Origin: Gerris lacustris
Lineage: Eukaryota; Arthropoda; Insecta; Hemiptera; Gerridae
Reading direction: 5' to 3'
DNA length: 64,000 nucleotides
Assembly (NCBI GenBank): GCA_951217055.1
Contig: OX578276.1
Location: forward strand, 12,445,430-12,509,429
The notes beneath the pieces were generated by a model. That model ran no database searches. It was not told the origin of the DNA and saw only the letters and a list, made by a program, of their open reading frames with translations. This document shows positions 20,946-30,690 of the stretch, in pieces (positions within the stretch are counted from its first letter, which is position 1; the number at the start of each line of letters is the position of its first letter). The position numbers were made by a program, and so were the translations under genes.

Positions 20946-21960
20946 TAATTTTTGTATGGTAAGCCTCAAAACAAGGTGCCTAACCTACATTACAAGGTAC
21001 ACATTCATAACGCGACTCCTTTACAAGCGCACACTCTTTGTGGTGCTTTTTTTTCCCAGCCGATGGGATCGACGTGGGAAAATGTCGATCCCGTAGGCGG
21101 GTGGGGTTTGCTTCATCGGAACGTCCTCCACCTCCTCCTTTCTTAGTCCTTGGGACGTGGTGATCCTCAATTAGTTGGAGTATGAGGCTCTTATGAAACG
21201 CTGCTAACGGCCTACTTTTTTTTGTCACTTCTCTATGCAGCGAATGTGCGTTTAGTATGGCGAGATCCATAAGGTGGAAATACAATTTCTTGTACCACTT
21301 TACTGTCTTCCGTACCGACTTAACTGAGCTCAGCATCATGTCGGTACGGTCGACAGCGTCCATATTTTTATTGTAGCCAATGATGCACGAAGGTTTAATA
21401 ACTTTTTCTTTCGTCTTCTTTTTTGTAACCTCGGCCATCTCCATTGCGTGGCATGTCGACAGCATCCACACTTCTCTTTTGTCCTGCCACTTCAGTGCTA
21501 GTAATGGCCCGCTCGTTCTAAAACTAACCTCTCCTCTCATCAGTTTTTCATTCAGCTGAGGCATAAATTTCTATTTCTCCTCACGGTTCCACACGCGTTT
21601 GTTGACATTTGATCTAGCCACGTAAAAAGTGTCGGGCTAGTATACCAATTGTCAACAAACAACGTGTGACCTTTCTTTAGGTAAGGAGAAATCAGCGTCG
21701 AAACTATGTCTCCAGACTTCCCGATGTCCTTCACTGTCGAGATTACGTCGCTGCCACCTCCTGTGTAGACAATAAGGTCGAGGACGTATCGTGTTGAGCA
21801 GTCACACATGACGAAAGTTTTTATTCCAAATCTGCTCCTCTTTGACGGTATATATTGTTTGAAAAACAAATTTCCCTTAAAGAGGAGAAGGCTTTTGTCG
21901 ATACAAATTCCGGTTAGGGAAAAACGATTTTTTAAAGGATTTCCTTACACTGTCCACGAC
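20946..21960 (-). pseudogene. piggyBac-type transposase, C-terminal two-thirds
   Basis: Frames 21869-21552 and 21564-20980 carry the DDE core and C-terminus of a piggyBac/PGBD transposase. FKQYIPSKRSRFGIK is the family landmark before the first catalytic region, VDNWYTSP holds the second Asp, and NKNMDAVDRTDMML carries the late Asp block. The Cys-rich end (KKHHKECALV...YECVPCNVG, then after an in-frame TAG ...APCFEAYHTK) is the C-terminal zinc-binding domain. Breaks: a frame change near 21555, the TAG near 20983, and loss of the N-terminus past about 21960. No TTAA-flanked inverted ends were found. Confidence 0.85.
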
Positions 21961-22199
21961 AGATCGTATATTAAATAAGCGATCTCCATTAGTTATAATC
22001 TTGATTTTTTATTAATATTCATATGCCACATGGTGAACAATCAAAAAAGTTATCTAATTGCACTAGTTATGGTACTAAGGTTATACACAATTACTATTTA
22101 TGGTGAATTTTATACCTAATTATACCTAATCACTACATCCTCTAACCTTAATACTAGTATTGTAATAAATTAGATGTATTTATTTAAAAATTAGTACAA

Positions 22200-22620
22200 A
22201 TGCTTATATTTATGTAGAGGTTTGATTAGCGGTGATTGTTTAATGAATTGTGTTTGTTCATTGAAACATGGTGTGTCCTCTTTTATAGCTCTATTGATTT
22301 CTAGTTGTTCCAGTAGGTTCAGTCTAGGTCCTTTATTGCAAATATGTAGTACGTCAAAGTTGTTGAAATCATGGTGACCTGTTTCTAATATGGGGTTGAA
22401 AGATGAAAGTCTCTTTTTTGTTGTTGAATGCTGACTCTAAGCTAAGGAACTTAGCTTATTTCAACTAAGTACTCTCTCCTAGTACTTAGTTTTCTACCTG
22501 TTTGTCTTATTTATGTACCTTTGCATGTATCACACGTTAGTTTGTATACTCCGCTTTTGTCTTCGGTACTTGTTTTATCTTTAGATTTACATATCATGCG
22601 TCCTAGGTTGTTGTTACCAG
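22200..22620 (-). pseudogene. second GIY-YIG (Penelope-like) endonuclease remnant
   Basis: On the minus strand, frames with stops and shifts encode SGVYKLTCDTCKGT, then RQTGRKLSTRRE, then NPILETGHHDFNNFDVLHI and LNLLEQLEINRAI. This is the GIY-YIG layout with a Cys-x2-Cys insert, as in Penelope-like retroelements. The second half is shifted in frame. It is more decayed than the copy at 15300 and has different sequence, so probably a different subfamily. Confidence 0.6.
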
Positions 22621-22739
22621 GTTTAATTATTGTAAAAAAAAATAATAATTACAAATATTAAAATTGTTATACTATATTATCTAAAGCTCCTTCTTCGTTA
22701 TGGGAGTTTTCAGTGTCCGAACATTCGACGCCTTGATCA

Positions 22740-23090
22740 TCATCTGGCTCTAATATAATATTTAAAAAAAAAAAAATTCGTCTCTGGCAGTCCAGTCGTC
22801 GCGTCGCCGTAATGCTTGCGGATTAAATTATTTATATCTTTTAATTTAACTTTATTGATGCTTATATTTTTATTAATTGCACGTGGGCTAATGTTTATAT
22901 TATTTATGTTCTTTTTGTTGATAGTTTTGTAAGCTCCCACATTGCTATTATCGTTGACCTCGCCTCTTAAAAGCACATTTTTTCCTTTCCTTTTAACATA
23001 AAACCCCTTGGTAGGAAGAAACTTAAAATTCCAACTTCCTGGAGGATTAATATTAATTTTGGACCCAAATTCCGATCTTTTACTGGACAT
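22740..23090 (-). CDS. unrecognised Asn/Lys/Ile-rich ORF, 116 aa
   Basis: Starts MSSKRSEFGSKININPPGSW and contains FYVKRKGKNVLLRGEVNDNSN and LIRKHYGDATTGLP. Its composition reflects AT-rich DNA but the sequence is not low-complexity in its first half, so it may be a genuine element-encoded protein or exon. I cannot place it in a family. It sits between the second GIY-YIG remnant and a T run at 23168-23190. Confidence 0.3.
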   Translation of the reverse strand: MSSKRSEFGSKININPPGSWNFKFLPTKGFYVKRKGKNVLLRGEVNDNSNVGAYKTINKKNINNINISPRAINKNISINKVKLKDINNLIRKHYGDATTGLPETNFFFFKYYIRAR

Positions 23091-23698
23091 TCTGGTGTTC
23101 CTAAATAGGAAACAGTACCGTGATTGTTAATAATATTGATATAAGAGGTTGAATCAACAACAACATTATTATTTTTTTTTTTTTTTTTTTAATTTCTTTC
23201 TGTATTTTAGCAAGCACCCGGTCAGCAGGCAAAAATATGTGTGTTACTACAGGAAAGATAAGTTCCAGAGATTCCAAGAGGACTTCCAGTCAGGACATTC
23301 CAGGAGCACTTTTTAAAAACCATATTGCTAACATTGTTATAAGAATAGAATTTTATCTTCCCTACTCGTGTAACGCTAGTTTGGTAACGCTTTTCGAGGT
23401 TATGTGCCATAGCCGAGACATGAAAATGTCAAAAACATGTCTTGGAAAACGTCTGGGTCCCTTCGAAGAACTATGATTTTGTGGGAAATGCCAAATACCT
23501 CTAAAGGAAATTCAATCACCAGTGGCTAGACGCTCATTCACCATGGCTAGCTTACTCAAGGGTGCTTTCTGTAAATATTTTGTTTTGTTTCCGCCTTCAG
23601 CTAGATCAATGAGAGGTGGTTGGGGTTTCTTTCATCATTAGACCTTGTCCAGAGAATATTTTTAATTGTAAAATCTAACATCTAAATAAATTTTGATT

Positions 23699-23742
23699 CC
23701 AGCTTGAGAATGACCCAAGGAGGGGTCGAAATATTGCAAAAG
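23699..23742 (+). other. hammerhead-like motif of a Penelope-type end
   Basis: The layout is cttgagaat, a perfect stem gaccc...gggtc, then gaaatattgc. Compare 15990 and 49122. Non-coding. Confidence 0.45.
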
Positions 23743-23792
23743 TGAGCTTTTTATTTCCTTAATAGACCCAACCACTGCAGAATTAGACCTTT

Positions 23793-23856
23793 CGATATTT
23801 TTACCCCCCTTAAATGTTTTAGTTCGATATTTTTACCCCCCTTAAATGTTTTATTA
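23793..23856. repeat. 32-bp tandem duplication
   Basis: ttcgatatttttaccccccttaaatgtttt is present twice in a row. Small local duplication. Confidence 0.8.
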
Positions 23857-23999
23857 TCCCTTTTTTACAAACATTCAATTATTTCATTTTGTATTAGCAG
23901 GCTGAAGTACTTTATGGTCTCTCCTTGCTTATTTTTTCTAGTAAACAAGAGAAGGTTGATAATGATCGTACTGTCTAAGCAGTTCTATTATTTGGTATC

Positions 24000-24570
24000 T
24001 AAGGTCAATTTTTTTTGCCATGTCATGTAAAAAACACAGGCAACCACTTGATATTTTACCCCTTCATGTTCTTTAATTATTCTTGGCAGACATTGGCATT
24101 CATCTCTCCCTTTACCCAAGTGATTCTAAAATATGGGTTGTACCTACCGGTTAGCAAAGAATAATTATTCTTGGCAGACATTGGCATTCATCTCTCCCTT
24201 TATCCAAGTGATTCTAAAATATGGGTTGTACCTACCGGTTAGCAAAGAATGACTGGCAGTAAGCTTGATTTAAAAGTTTAGAGTAGTACAGCCACATAGA
24301 ACGAGAACATAATATGACATCAGTGTTAGATTTAATATTGTAGTATTCTACCGAAAAACTTATACTATTTTCATCTTTAAAAAATAGATCACAATGTTGA
24401 CAAGGCCCATGCTTAATGATGTCTCTTATAATATTCTCGTCTTTAATACATTCCGGAAAATTTCCTCATTTTTAGGATAAGACCAATCCAATTTTAGGAG
24501 GTGGGGTTTAGTAATATGCGATAAAGCATTCAGAGAATCAATGCATTGTTGATAATTTAATCAGTACCTA
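24000..24570 (-). pseudogene. hAT-type transposase N-terminal (TTF-type zinc finger) remnant
   Basis: The minus-strand frame ending at a TAG near 24231 encodes DIIKHGPCQHCDLFF, then FSVEYYNIKSNTDVI, then MWLYYSKLLNQAYCQ. This matches the TTF-type zinc finger (GPCQ...YY...K...WL-YS...YC) at the N-terminus of ZMYM/hAT-like transposases. After the stop, NPYFRITWVKGEMN and VKYQVVACVFYMTWQKKLTLD continue the same domain. An 88-bp tandem duplication (24075-24250) duplicates the end of the finger. The hAT catalytic domain is not present. Confidence 0.55.
24075..24250. repeat. 88-bp tandem duplication
   Basis: aattattcttggcagacattggcattcatc starts at 24075 and 24163. The copies differ by about one base. 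It lies within the hAT-type zinc-finger remnant. Confidence 0.9.
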
Positions 24571-25980
24571 TTTTTAAACGATAAAAAGGCTGTAGGGGGG
24601 GGGGGGGGGGGTGCTAATCTGTTCTGTGTGTAGTGAGGCTGCAGCTCACTTGCAGATGATAAGGGTGTAAGAAAAATAATCCTAAGCTCACTCTTGAATG
24701 TTTTCAATTTATTGACCCTATCTTCCTCTTGGTATTTGGAACATCAATGAACTCAGGCAGAAGGAGTAGTGATATATTTATTAATTTAACTAAATACATT
24801 AATTAAATGTTCCTGCCTCATTAAAAGTACTTGATATTAAATCTCTTAAACGTAATTTAAAGCAAATTCTATTATCACTCGCACCATGTACCTTAAAGGA
24901 ATTTTCTGATCACTTTAATAATTTTTCCGTTTTTACTTTTTTTAATTGATTTGACTAAGGTATATGACCTAATGGTCATTTCTACTGGTAACAATAATAA
25001 TAAACGTTTCCAGAGAACGACCAGCAAAATTTTGATCTGTACTATTGCTTTTCATGCATCAAATAACATGTAAAAACACTATCTTGCTTAAAAATCAAAT
25101 GACTGCTGATATAGAGAACTGTGGTGTAGTAGATAAAGAGAGGCATGGGGTGCCAGCACCTGATGCAACTGCATTAAAAATTTTACAAGAAATCATAGTG
25201 ACCATTATTAATCCCGAGACTACCATTATCCAAGTCTCCTCTAATTACTTAAAATTGTATGTAATGAAACGAAACAAGGAAAAATGTTCTGCACATGATA
25301 GTAAATATTTAAACATTAAATTGGCTAGAGTTTGTGAAAGGGACAATCATTAAAACCAGTAATCACTACATGATTTTGCTGGTGCTTGTTAGAAATATGA
25401 CAAATTAAAGTCAACGATAGTAAAGTAATGAAGAAAAAACTCTTTAATAGAGACATAAGCTTCAATTTTAAAAAGTAATCATTTAACTAAGTTCATAAAA
25501 ATTTTAAAGTGGAGTAAGAAAAAACCCAAGTTAACCGGATCATAAGATATTGCTCTTCGAGTACTGGACTACTCAGCAGAACAACAATCACTAATTAGAA
25601 AATGCGTAATGCATTTGTGTATAACCAGTGAACTGAGTATATTTTCATATGCACCAATTTAAAATTAGAAACTCAAGGTTAATCAATTAATTTAAAAGCC
25701 CCCCAACAAAAGATAAATTAAAGAATAAGATATACAAGATTTTAGAAAAAATTGAATATATATTTACATTTTAGTTTTGATTAACATTTTATAAACATAT
25801 ATTAGGATAAAATAAAATTTATTAACATTTTTTATGCATATATTAGGATTTTAAAAAAAAATTATTAACATTTTATGCATATATTAGGATTTAAAGAAAT
25901 ATGAACATATATTTACTTTTTCTTTTTTTTATATATATATATTTATTTATATATATATATTTATTGACATTTTATATATA
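24571..25980. other. gene-free stretch with poly(G) and AT repeats
   Basis: Contains a 17-base G run at 24595-24611, a 102-aa plus-strand ORF at 25045-25353 with no recognisable content, and four loosely repeated segments between 25770 and 25925 of the type tttattaacattttttatgcatatattagga. Confidence 0.4.
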
Positions 25981-25984
25981 CATA

Positions 25985-27026
25985 CAGGGTGGTCCAAAAG
26001 TCCCCCCCCCCCTCTTAACTTTTGAACGGTTTGAGATAAATTAATGAAACTTGGGGGATCTCTACCATGCAAAGGGAAGTTTGTTTTCATGCAATCACCC
26101 ACTAGGGGCAACCGCCCACTTTGCCCCCAGGCCACCCAACTTCAAAATTTCAAATTGGAGCGTATATTTTTGATAGCATATTTGGATTCTACGGTAAAAA
26201 ATAATAAACTTTTACTTGAAACTATTTTTTCTATCTCCAATATTTTGCCCCGTACAGGGGGGCAAAGATAGCAAATCAACCCTTCCGAAATAGTAAAAAA
26301 ATAACTCTTAGATCGTTATAAAATCTAAACGGTTTGAAATAAAGTCATGGAACTTGGGGGATCTGTACCATGTAAAGGGAAGTGTTTAATCATCCACTCG
26401 CATTCTAGGGGCAACCTCCATTTTGCCCCCAGGCGCTGAAATCTACGATTTTTATACCTTTGCCCCCCTATAGGGGGCAAAATATTAGAGGTAGAAAAAA
26501 AAGTTTGAAGTAAAATATTTTTATTTTTTGCCGTAGAATCAAAAACTGCTATCAAAAATATACATTCTAGGTCAAAATTTTGAAGTTAGGTGGTCTGGGG
26601 GCAAAATGGGAGGTTGCCCCTACAGCGCGGTTGCATGAAAACAAACTTCCCTTTACATGGTACGGATCCCCGAAGTTTCATTAATTTATCTCTAACCGTT
26701 TAGATTTTACAACGTATTATCGGTAGGGTAATTTCGCTATCTTTGCCCACCTGTAGGGGGCAAAATATTGGGAATAGAAAAAAAAGTTTGAAGTAAAAGT
26801 TTATTATTTTTCACTGTTAAATCCAAATATGCTATCAAAAATATTCACTCCAATTTGAAATTTTGAAGTTGGGTGGCCTGGGGGCAAAGTGGGCGGTTGC
26901 CCCTAGTGGGTGATTGCATGAAAACAAACTTCCCTTTGCATGGTAGAGATCCCCCAAGTTTCATTAATTTATCTCAAACCGTTCAAAAGTTAAGAGGGGG
27001 GGGGGGGAGACTTTTGGACCACCCTG
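25985..27026. mobile_element. foldback (palindromic) DNA element with TA target site
   Basis: Begins cagggtggtccaaaagtc and ends gacttttggaccaccctg, flanked by TA on both sides. The arms stay complementary inward through gggggatctctaccatgcaaagggaagtt and a second nested pair (gtaccatgtaaagggaagt), so almost the whole 1,042 bp folds back, centred near 26500. There is no coding capacity; the ORFs in the arms are repeat shadows. TA duplication and the short CAGGGTG terminus suggest a Tc1/mariner-type non-autonomous element. Confidence 0.85.
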
Positions 27027-27500
27027 TATATTATATATTAGGATTTCCAACATTTAAAAAATACTTTGGACTGCACATTAACCCTTTATAGGGCCTTGTA
27101 ACAAATATGGTACATTTTTCAATACTATATTTACAAATGTATGCTTTTAGTCAGGGTGCCAAATGGCTATTTTTATGGTAACCTGGAATTAACGTATACA
27201 TAAAATTTTTTTTCGTTTTTTTGTTCAATAATATGTATACTTTAAGAATCCGAGTGATGCCACCCTGTCACCCTTGAGCATTTTCAGAAAAATCAAAATG
27301 GCGGCAAATAAATACTGAAAAATTAAGGTTTTCTGATTAGATTCAATATGGGCGTGCGATACATCATTTCTTAGGTTTTTGATGTCAAGGAACACGAATC
27401 TGAGTGCCTAGAATGGGTTTGAATAAAAATTGTATGTTATTTTATAATGTTTTATTTATTTTAAAAAAGCAGGATTCCCATCCTTTATTCAGTATAGGAG

Positions 27501-27843
27501 GCTCTTACACGTCCGGCTAGTTTACCCTCTTCCAGTCGTCCAATCGAGCTGAAACTTGGCACATAGACTCTCTACCACAAAAACATTTTAACAAATTAAT
27601 TAATTAATTAATTTTTCAATTTAATTAATTTAATTAAATTAATTAAATTTTTATTTTATTTCTATTACTTAATTTTTTCAATATTTAATTAATCCATTTA
27701 TTTTTAAAAAGTTAGTTAATTAAATTGAAAAATTAATTAATTAATTAATTTGTTAAAATGTTTTTGTGGTATAGAGTCTATGTGCCAAGTTTCAGCTCGA
27801 TTGGACTACTGGAAGAGCGTAAACTAGCCGGACGTGTAAGAGC
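27501..27843. repeat. palindrome with AT-rich centre
   Basis: gctcttacacgtccggctagt at the left is matched by actagccggacgtgtaagagc at the right. The arms include gagctgaaacttggcacatagac and a ttaattaattaatt core near 27660. A half-copy of the same arm is at about 28600-28700. Confidence 0.85.
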
Positions 27844-28014
27844 AGGCCCCAAAAGGGGAGTGTCCATGACCGTTATAGGATAGGTAGTAACCTCTTTTAA
27901 AAAAAAGAATGTTATATCTAAAACCATACAAAAAAAGTGTTTAAAAAAGCAAACAAGGCTTCAATACAAAATTCACACATATTCACTAAAAAAAAAAAAA
28001 AAAAAAAAATCTTC

Positions 28015-28500
28015 CAATTGCTGTGGCACATAGCATTCTCGCGTCCTATTTCGTATATACTTAAATGATTTTATGCATTTACAACCCATAATTGTCAAAA
28101 TTATTTCATTTTCCCCGTTATTTATATCTGACAAATTTTTTTTTATTTTTTAGATGAATTAAAGTCTCATTTTAGCAAAATTTAAAGTGCGCAGACAGTT
28201 TAAATTAATCTGGGACTATCTGCGGTCTACTTTCGACAAACCACCCAAATATCATAAAAATCATATGAGTACTTTTGAAGATATAGGTGAAATTAATTGT
28301 ATGTTTGTGCGTATGTGGAAGACAAGCAAATGAGGATGAAACTTATATATAGAACCAAAAAAAGCTTATTATGACCTAACATCCAAAATTCATTAAAATT
28401 GGATAAGTATAGTTTTTATGACTTGTTGGTTCGCAAAAATTGTGGACAGACCAACAGACAGACACGGAACAAGAAATATTTCGTATGTCTTTTTTAATTA
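28015..28500 (+). repeat. dispersed repeat B, copy 1
   Basis: Related along its length to 50425-51010. Shared blocks are gtggcacata...ctcgcgt, ttagcaaaatttaaagtgcgcagac, tatgtttgtgcg-atgtggaaga, gttggttcgcaa and acagaccgacagacag. The tail block also occurs at 29600-29830. Reads like a decayed retroelement 3' region, family not identified. Confidence 0.6.
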
Positions 28501-28927
28501 AATAAATTATTAATTAATTTTTAAATTTAATTAATTATCTTTTTAAAGATGAATTAATTAATTTGATTTAAAAAGTAATAAAAATAAAATTAATTGATTG
28601 GCATACAATCTTTGGAGGGCTAATTACCTCACGTCCAGTCGAGCTGAAACTTTGCACATAGACTCTGCACCAATAAAAAAATAGTTATTAATTATCTATT
28701 TAATTTGCCCTTACAAAATAAATGGATGGATATAAAGGATTTATAATAACTTTTTTTTACCTGTTTTACTTGTTTTATGGGCTAGTATTATTTGATAAGT
28801 TGTTAGGACTAGTTAGGGTAATGTGATCCTAAGTATGCAGCTTCGAAAAACATGTGCCCGCTGCGTAGCAAAAGTAAACTGAAAAATTGTCGGGCTTCTT
28901 TCAGTTGTTGCTATATAACTCGTTTAC

Positions 28928-29608
28928 TATGTTGTTCGATTTTAGTCGTATTTTTTAGTATATTTTTAAATTTGCAGCAGCATAAGCCCAACGGCAACTC
29001 TGAACGTTCAATAATTTCCAAGATATGACACTTCAAAAAGTAGTAATTTTTTCCCCAAAAAAATGAAAATTTTAGTTATTGGTCTCGTTTCAGGCCGAAT
29101 ATCGGCATTAAACCGCTCTCTTACAAGAAAATTCATAAGAAATCAAGTTGTAGTAAATTTAATTAGCTTCCTTGACAGTACAAACGAAGGCTGTAGGCCC
29201 AATAGTTCTGGTGCAATAAAAAAAAAATTAATATTAGATTTGTGTGGGCGTTCTATATGAAAGACGAATCTGGAGAGAAGGGTCTGTTTCTCCCTGAATG
29301 GAGGGGACGCATCCATTGACACCCTAAACGGCCTCCGGTTCCGCCTATTCGTTAAATCAGCAGAAAACGCTTAAAAGGAAGCCAATCAAATTTGATGCAA
29401 CTTCATTTCTTCTTACCTTTCTCGTAGGTGAGCGGTTTTATGCCGATATTCGGCCCGAAACGAGAGCAATACCTAAATTTTCAATTTTTTGGAAAAAACT
29501 GCCAATTTTTGAAGTGTTATATCTAAGAAAATATTAGAAGTTCAGAGTTGCGGTTGGACTTATGTTGCTGCATTTTAAAAATAGTAATAACGACTAATAT
29601 CGAACTAT
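28928..29608. repeat. inverted repeat (about 200-bp arms)
   Basis: Left arm about 28928-29128 (ttgcagcagcataagcc, ggtctcgtttcaggccgaatatcgg) and right arm about 29428-29608 (ccgatattcggcccgaaacgag, ggacttatgttgctgca) are complementary with moderate divergence. The 300-base middle has no recognisable gene. Confidence 0.75.
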
Positions 29609-29830
29609 GTATGTTTGTGCGCATGTGGAAGAGAAATAAATGGGTGCAGAAGTTTAAACATATATGGGACCAAAAATGGGCTAATTATGACCTACCATCC
29701 TAATTTCAATAATATCAGATGAGTAGTTTTTAAGAATATGTTGGTTCGCAATAATTGAGCAACAGACCGATAGACAGACAAGGAACCAAAAATGTTCCCT
29801 GATGTCTAAACCGAATTTCTGTCTGGGAAT
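29600..29830 (+). repeat. dispersed repeat B, partial copy 2
   Basis: Holds the tail blocks of repeat B: tatgtttgtgcgcatgtggaagag, gggaccaaaaatgggctaa, gttggttcgcaataattgagcaacagaccgatagacag and tgttccctgatgtctaaac. Confidence 0.65.
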
Positions 29831-29844
29831 TTTTGAAATCAGAG

Positions 29845-29915
29845 ACATAAAAATTGTCGTTCTTCAGAACGATCACATAGCTTCAAATTTTCGTTCTTCA
29901 GAACGATCACATTGT
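29845..29915. repeat. paired short stem sequence, direct repeat
   Basis: ttcgttcttcagaacgatcaca occurs twice about 36 bp apart. Each copy contains tcgttct-tc-agaacga, a 7-bp stem with a two-base loop. Confidence 0.6.
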
Positions 29916-30323
29916 ATTCAATTAATATAATAAAATACAGGTAGAAAAGTAAAATCGGGTAGGATATTTTATTTTTGTTTTTCGGCAAAATTATTTTTTA
30001 AATCTTAAACATTGAGGGGGACACGCCCCCCCCCCCTTTCTGGCGACGACGCCTGTAAGGTCCATTAACCAAATATGGTACTATGATTGAGCTGATAGTC
30101 TCCAATGAACCTAAAAAAGATAATGATGACTGTAAAAATTCTAATAAAATCGCAAAAGCATATAATTTTGTACATATTGGCCGCCATCTTGAATTTCTCA
30201 AATTGCTCAAGGGTGACAGAGTGGCATCAATCGGATTTTTGAAATACACCTTAAATACAACCAAAATCAACAAAAACATTTTATGTATACCTCATTTCCC
30301 ACTTTTTTGATTGGCACCCTGAC

Positions 30324-30690
30324 TATTTATATATTAATATAAAAAAAAAATAATAATTTTGGAAACGAGGTTCTGAGTATAATATGATACATATCCCTAG
30401 CTATTCTACTTCTACCTGACATCTAGTGGGATTTGTGAGAAACATATATCTTTAGTTGTTGTCAACGTGAAACGAAGCAGTAATAAAGGCCACACACATG
30501 GCCTAGTTAGTTAGTTACCGTGCCTACCGAGTTAGTTATTTATTATTTACACCTATATTTTTGAAGATATTTGATTTAATTATGGACAAGACATAGACTT
30601 AAACCTACAGGTCAACATACTTTTGTATTATTTGTTTGCTAAATAGTTAAGATCTATCGAACCTTCCTTTCTCAAGGAACTATCCCGAGC
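30324..30690. other. gene-free stretch before the LINE
   Basis: No coding content recognised. It contains gttagttagttaccgtgcctaccgagttagtt, and the LINE-related sequence begins at about 30685. Confidence 0.35.

Larger units (their letters stand above)
27150..30323. mobile_element. composite element with about 180-bp terminal inverted repeats
   Basis: The left end gtcagggtgcca... and right end ...tggcaccctgac are inverted copies, flanked by TA at 27148-27149 and 30324-30325. The homology continues inward on both sides (gtatacataaaat, cgattgatgcca, ctgtcacccttgagca, atggcggc). The interior is filled with other palindromes and dispersed repeats and has no transposase. Likely a large non-autonomous DNA transposon that has been a landing site. 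Confidence 0.7.

Noticed and set aside
22740..23090. Assignment of the 116-aa ORF to the piggyBac N-terminus
   Set aside because: It lies upstream in the right orientation but is separated by the GIY-YIG remnant and lacks the acidic N-terminal pattern.
25045..25353. 102-aa plus-strand ORF
   Set aside because: No recognisable motif and no splice or promoter context. Left as unassigned sequence.
26044..27091. Pairs of similar ORFs on opposite strands
   Set aside because: They are the two arms of one palindromic element, not genes.
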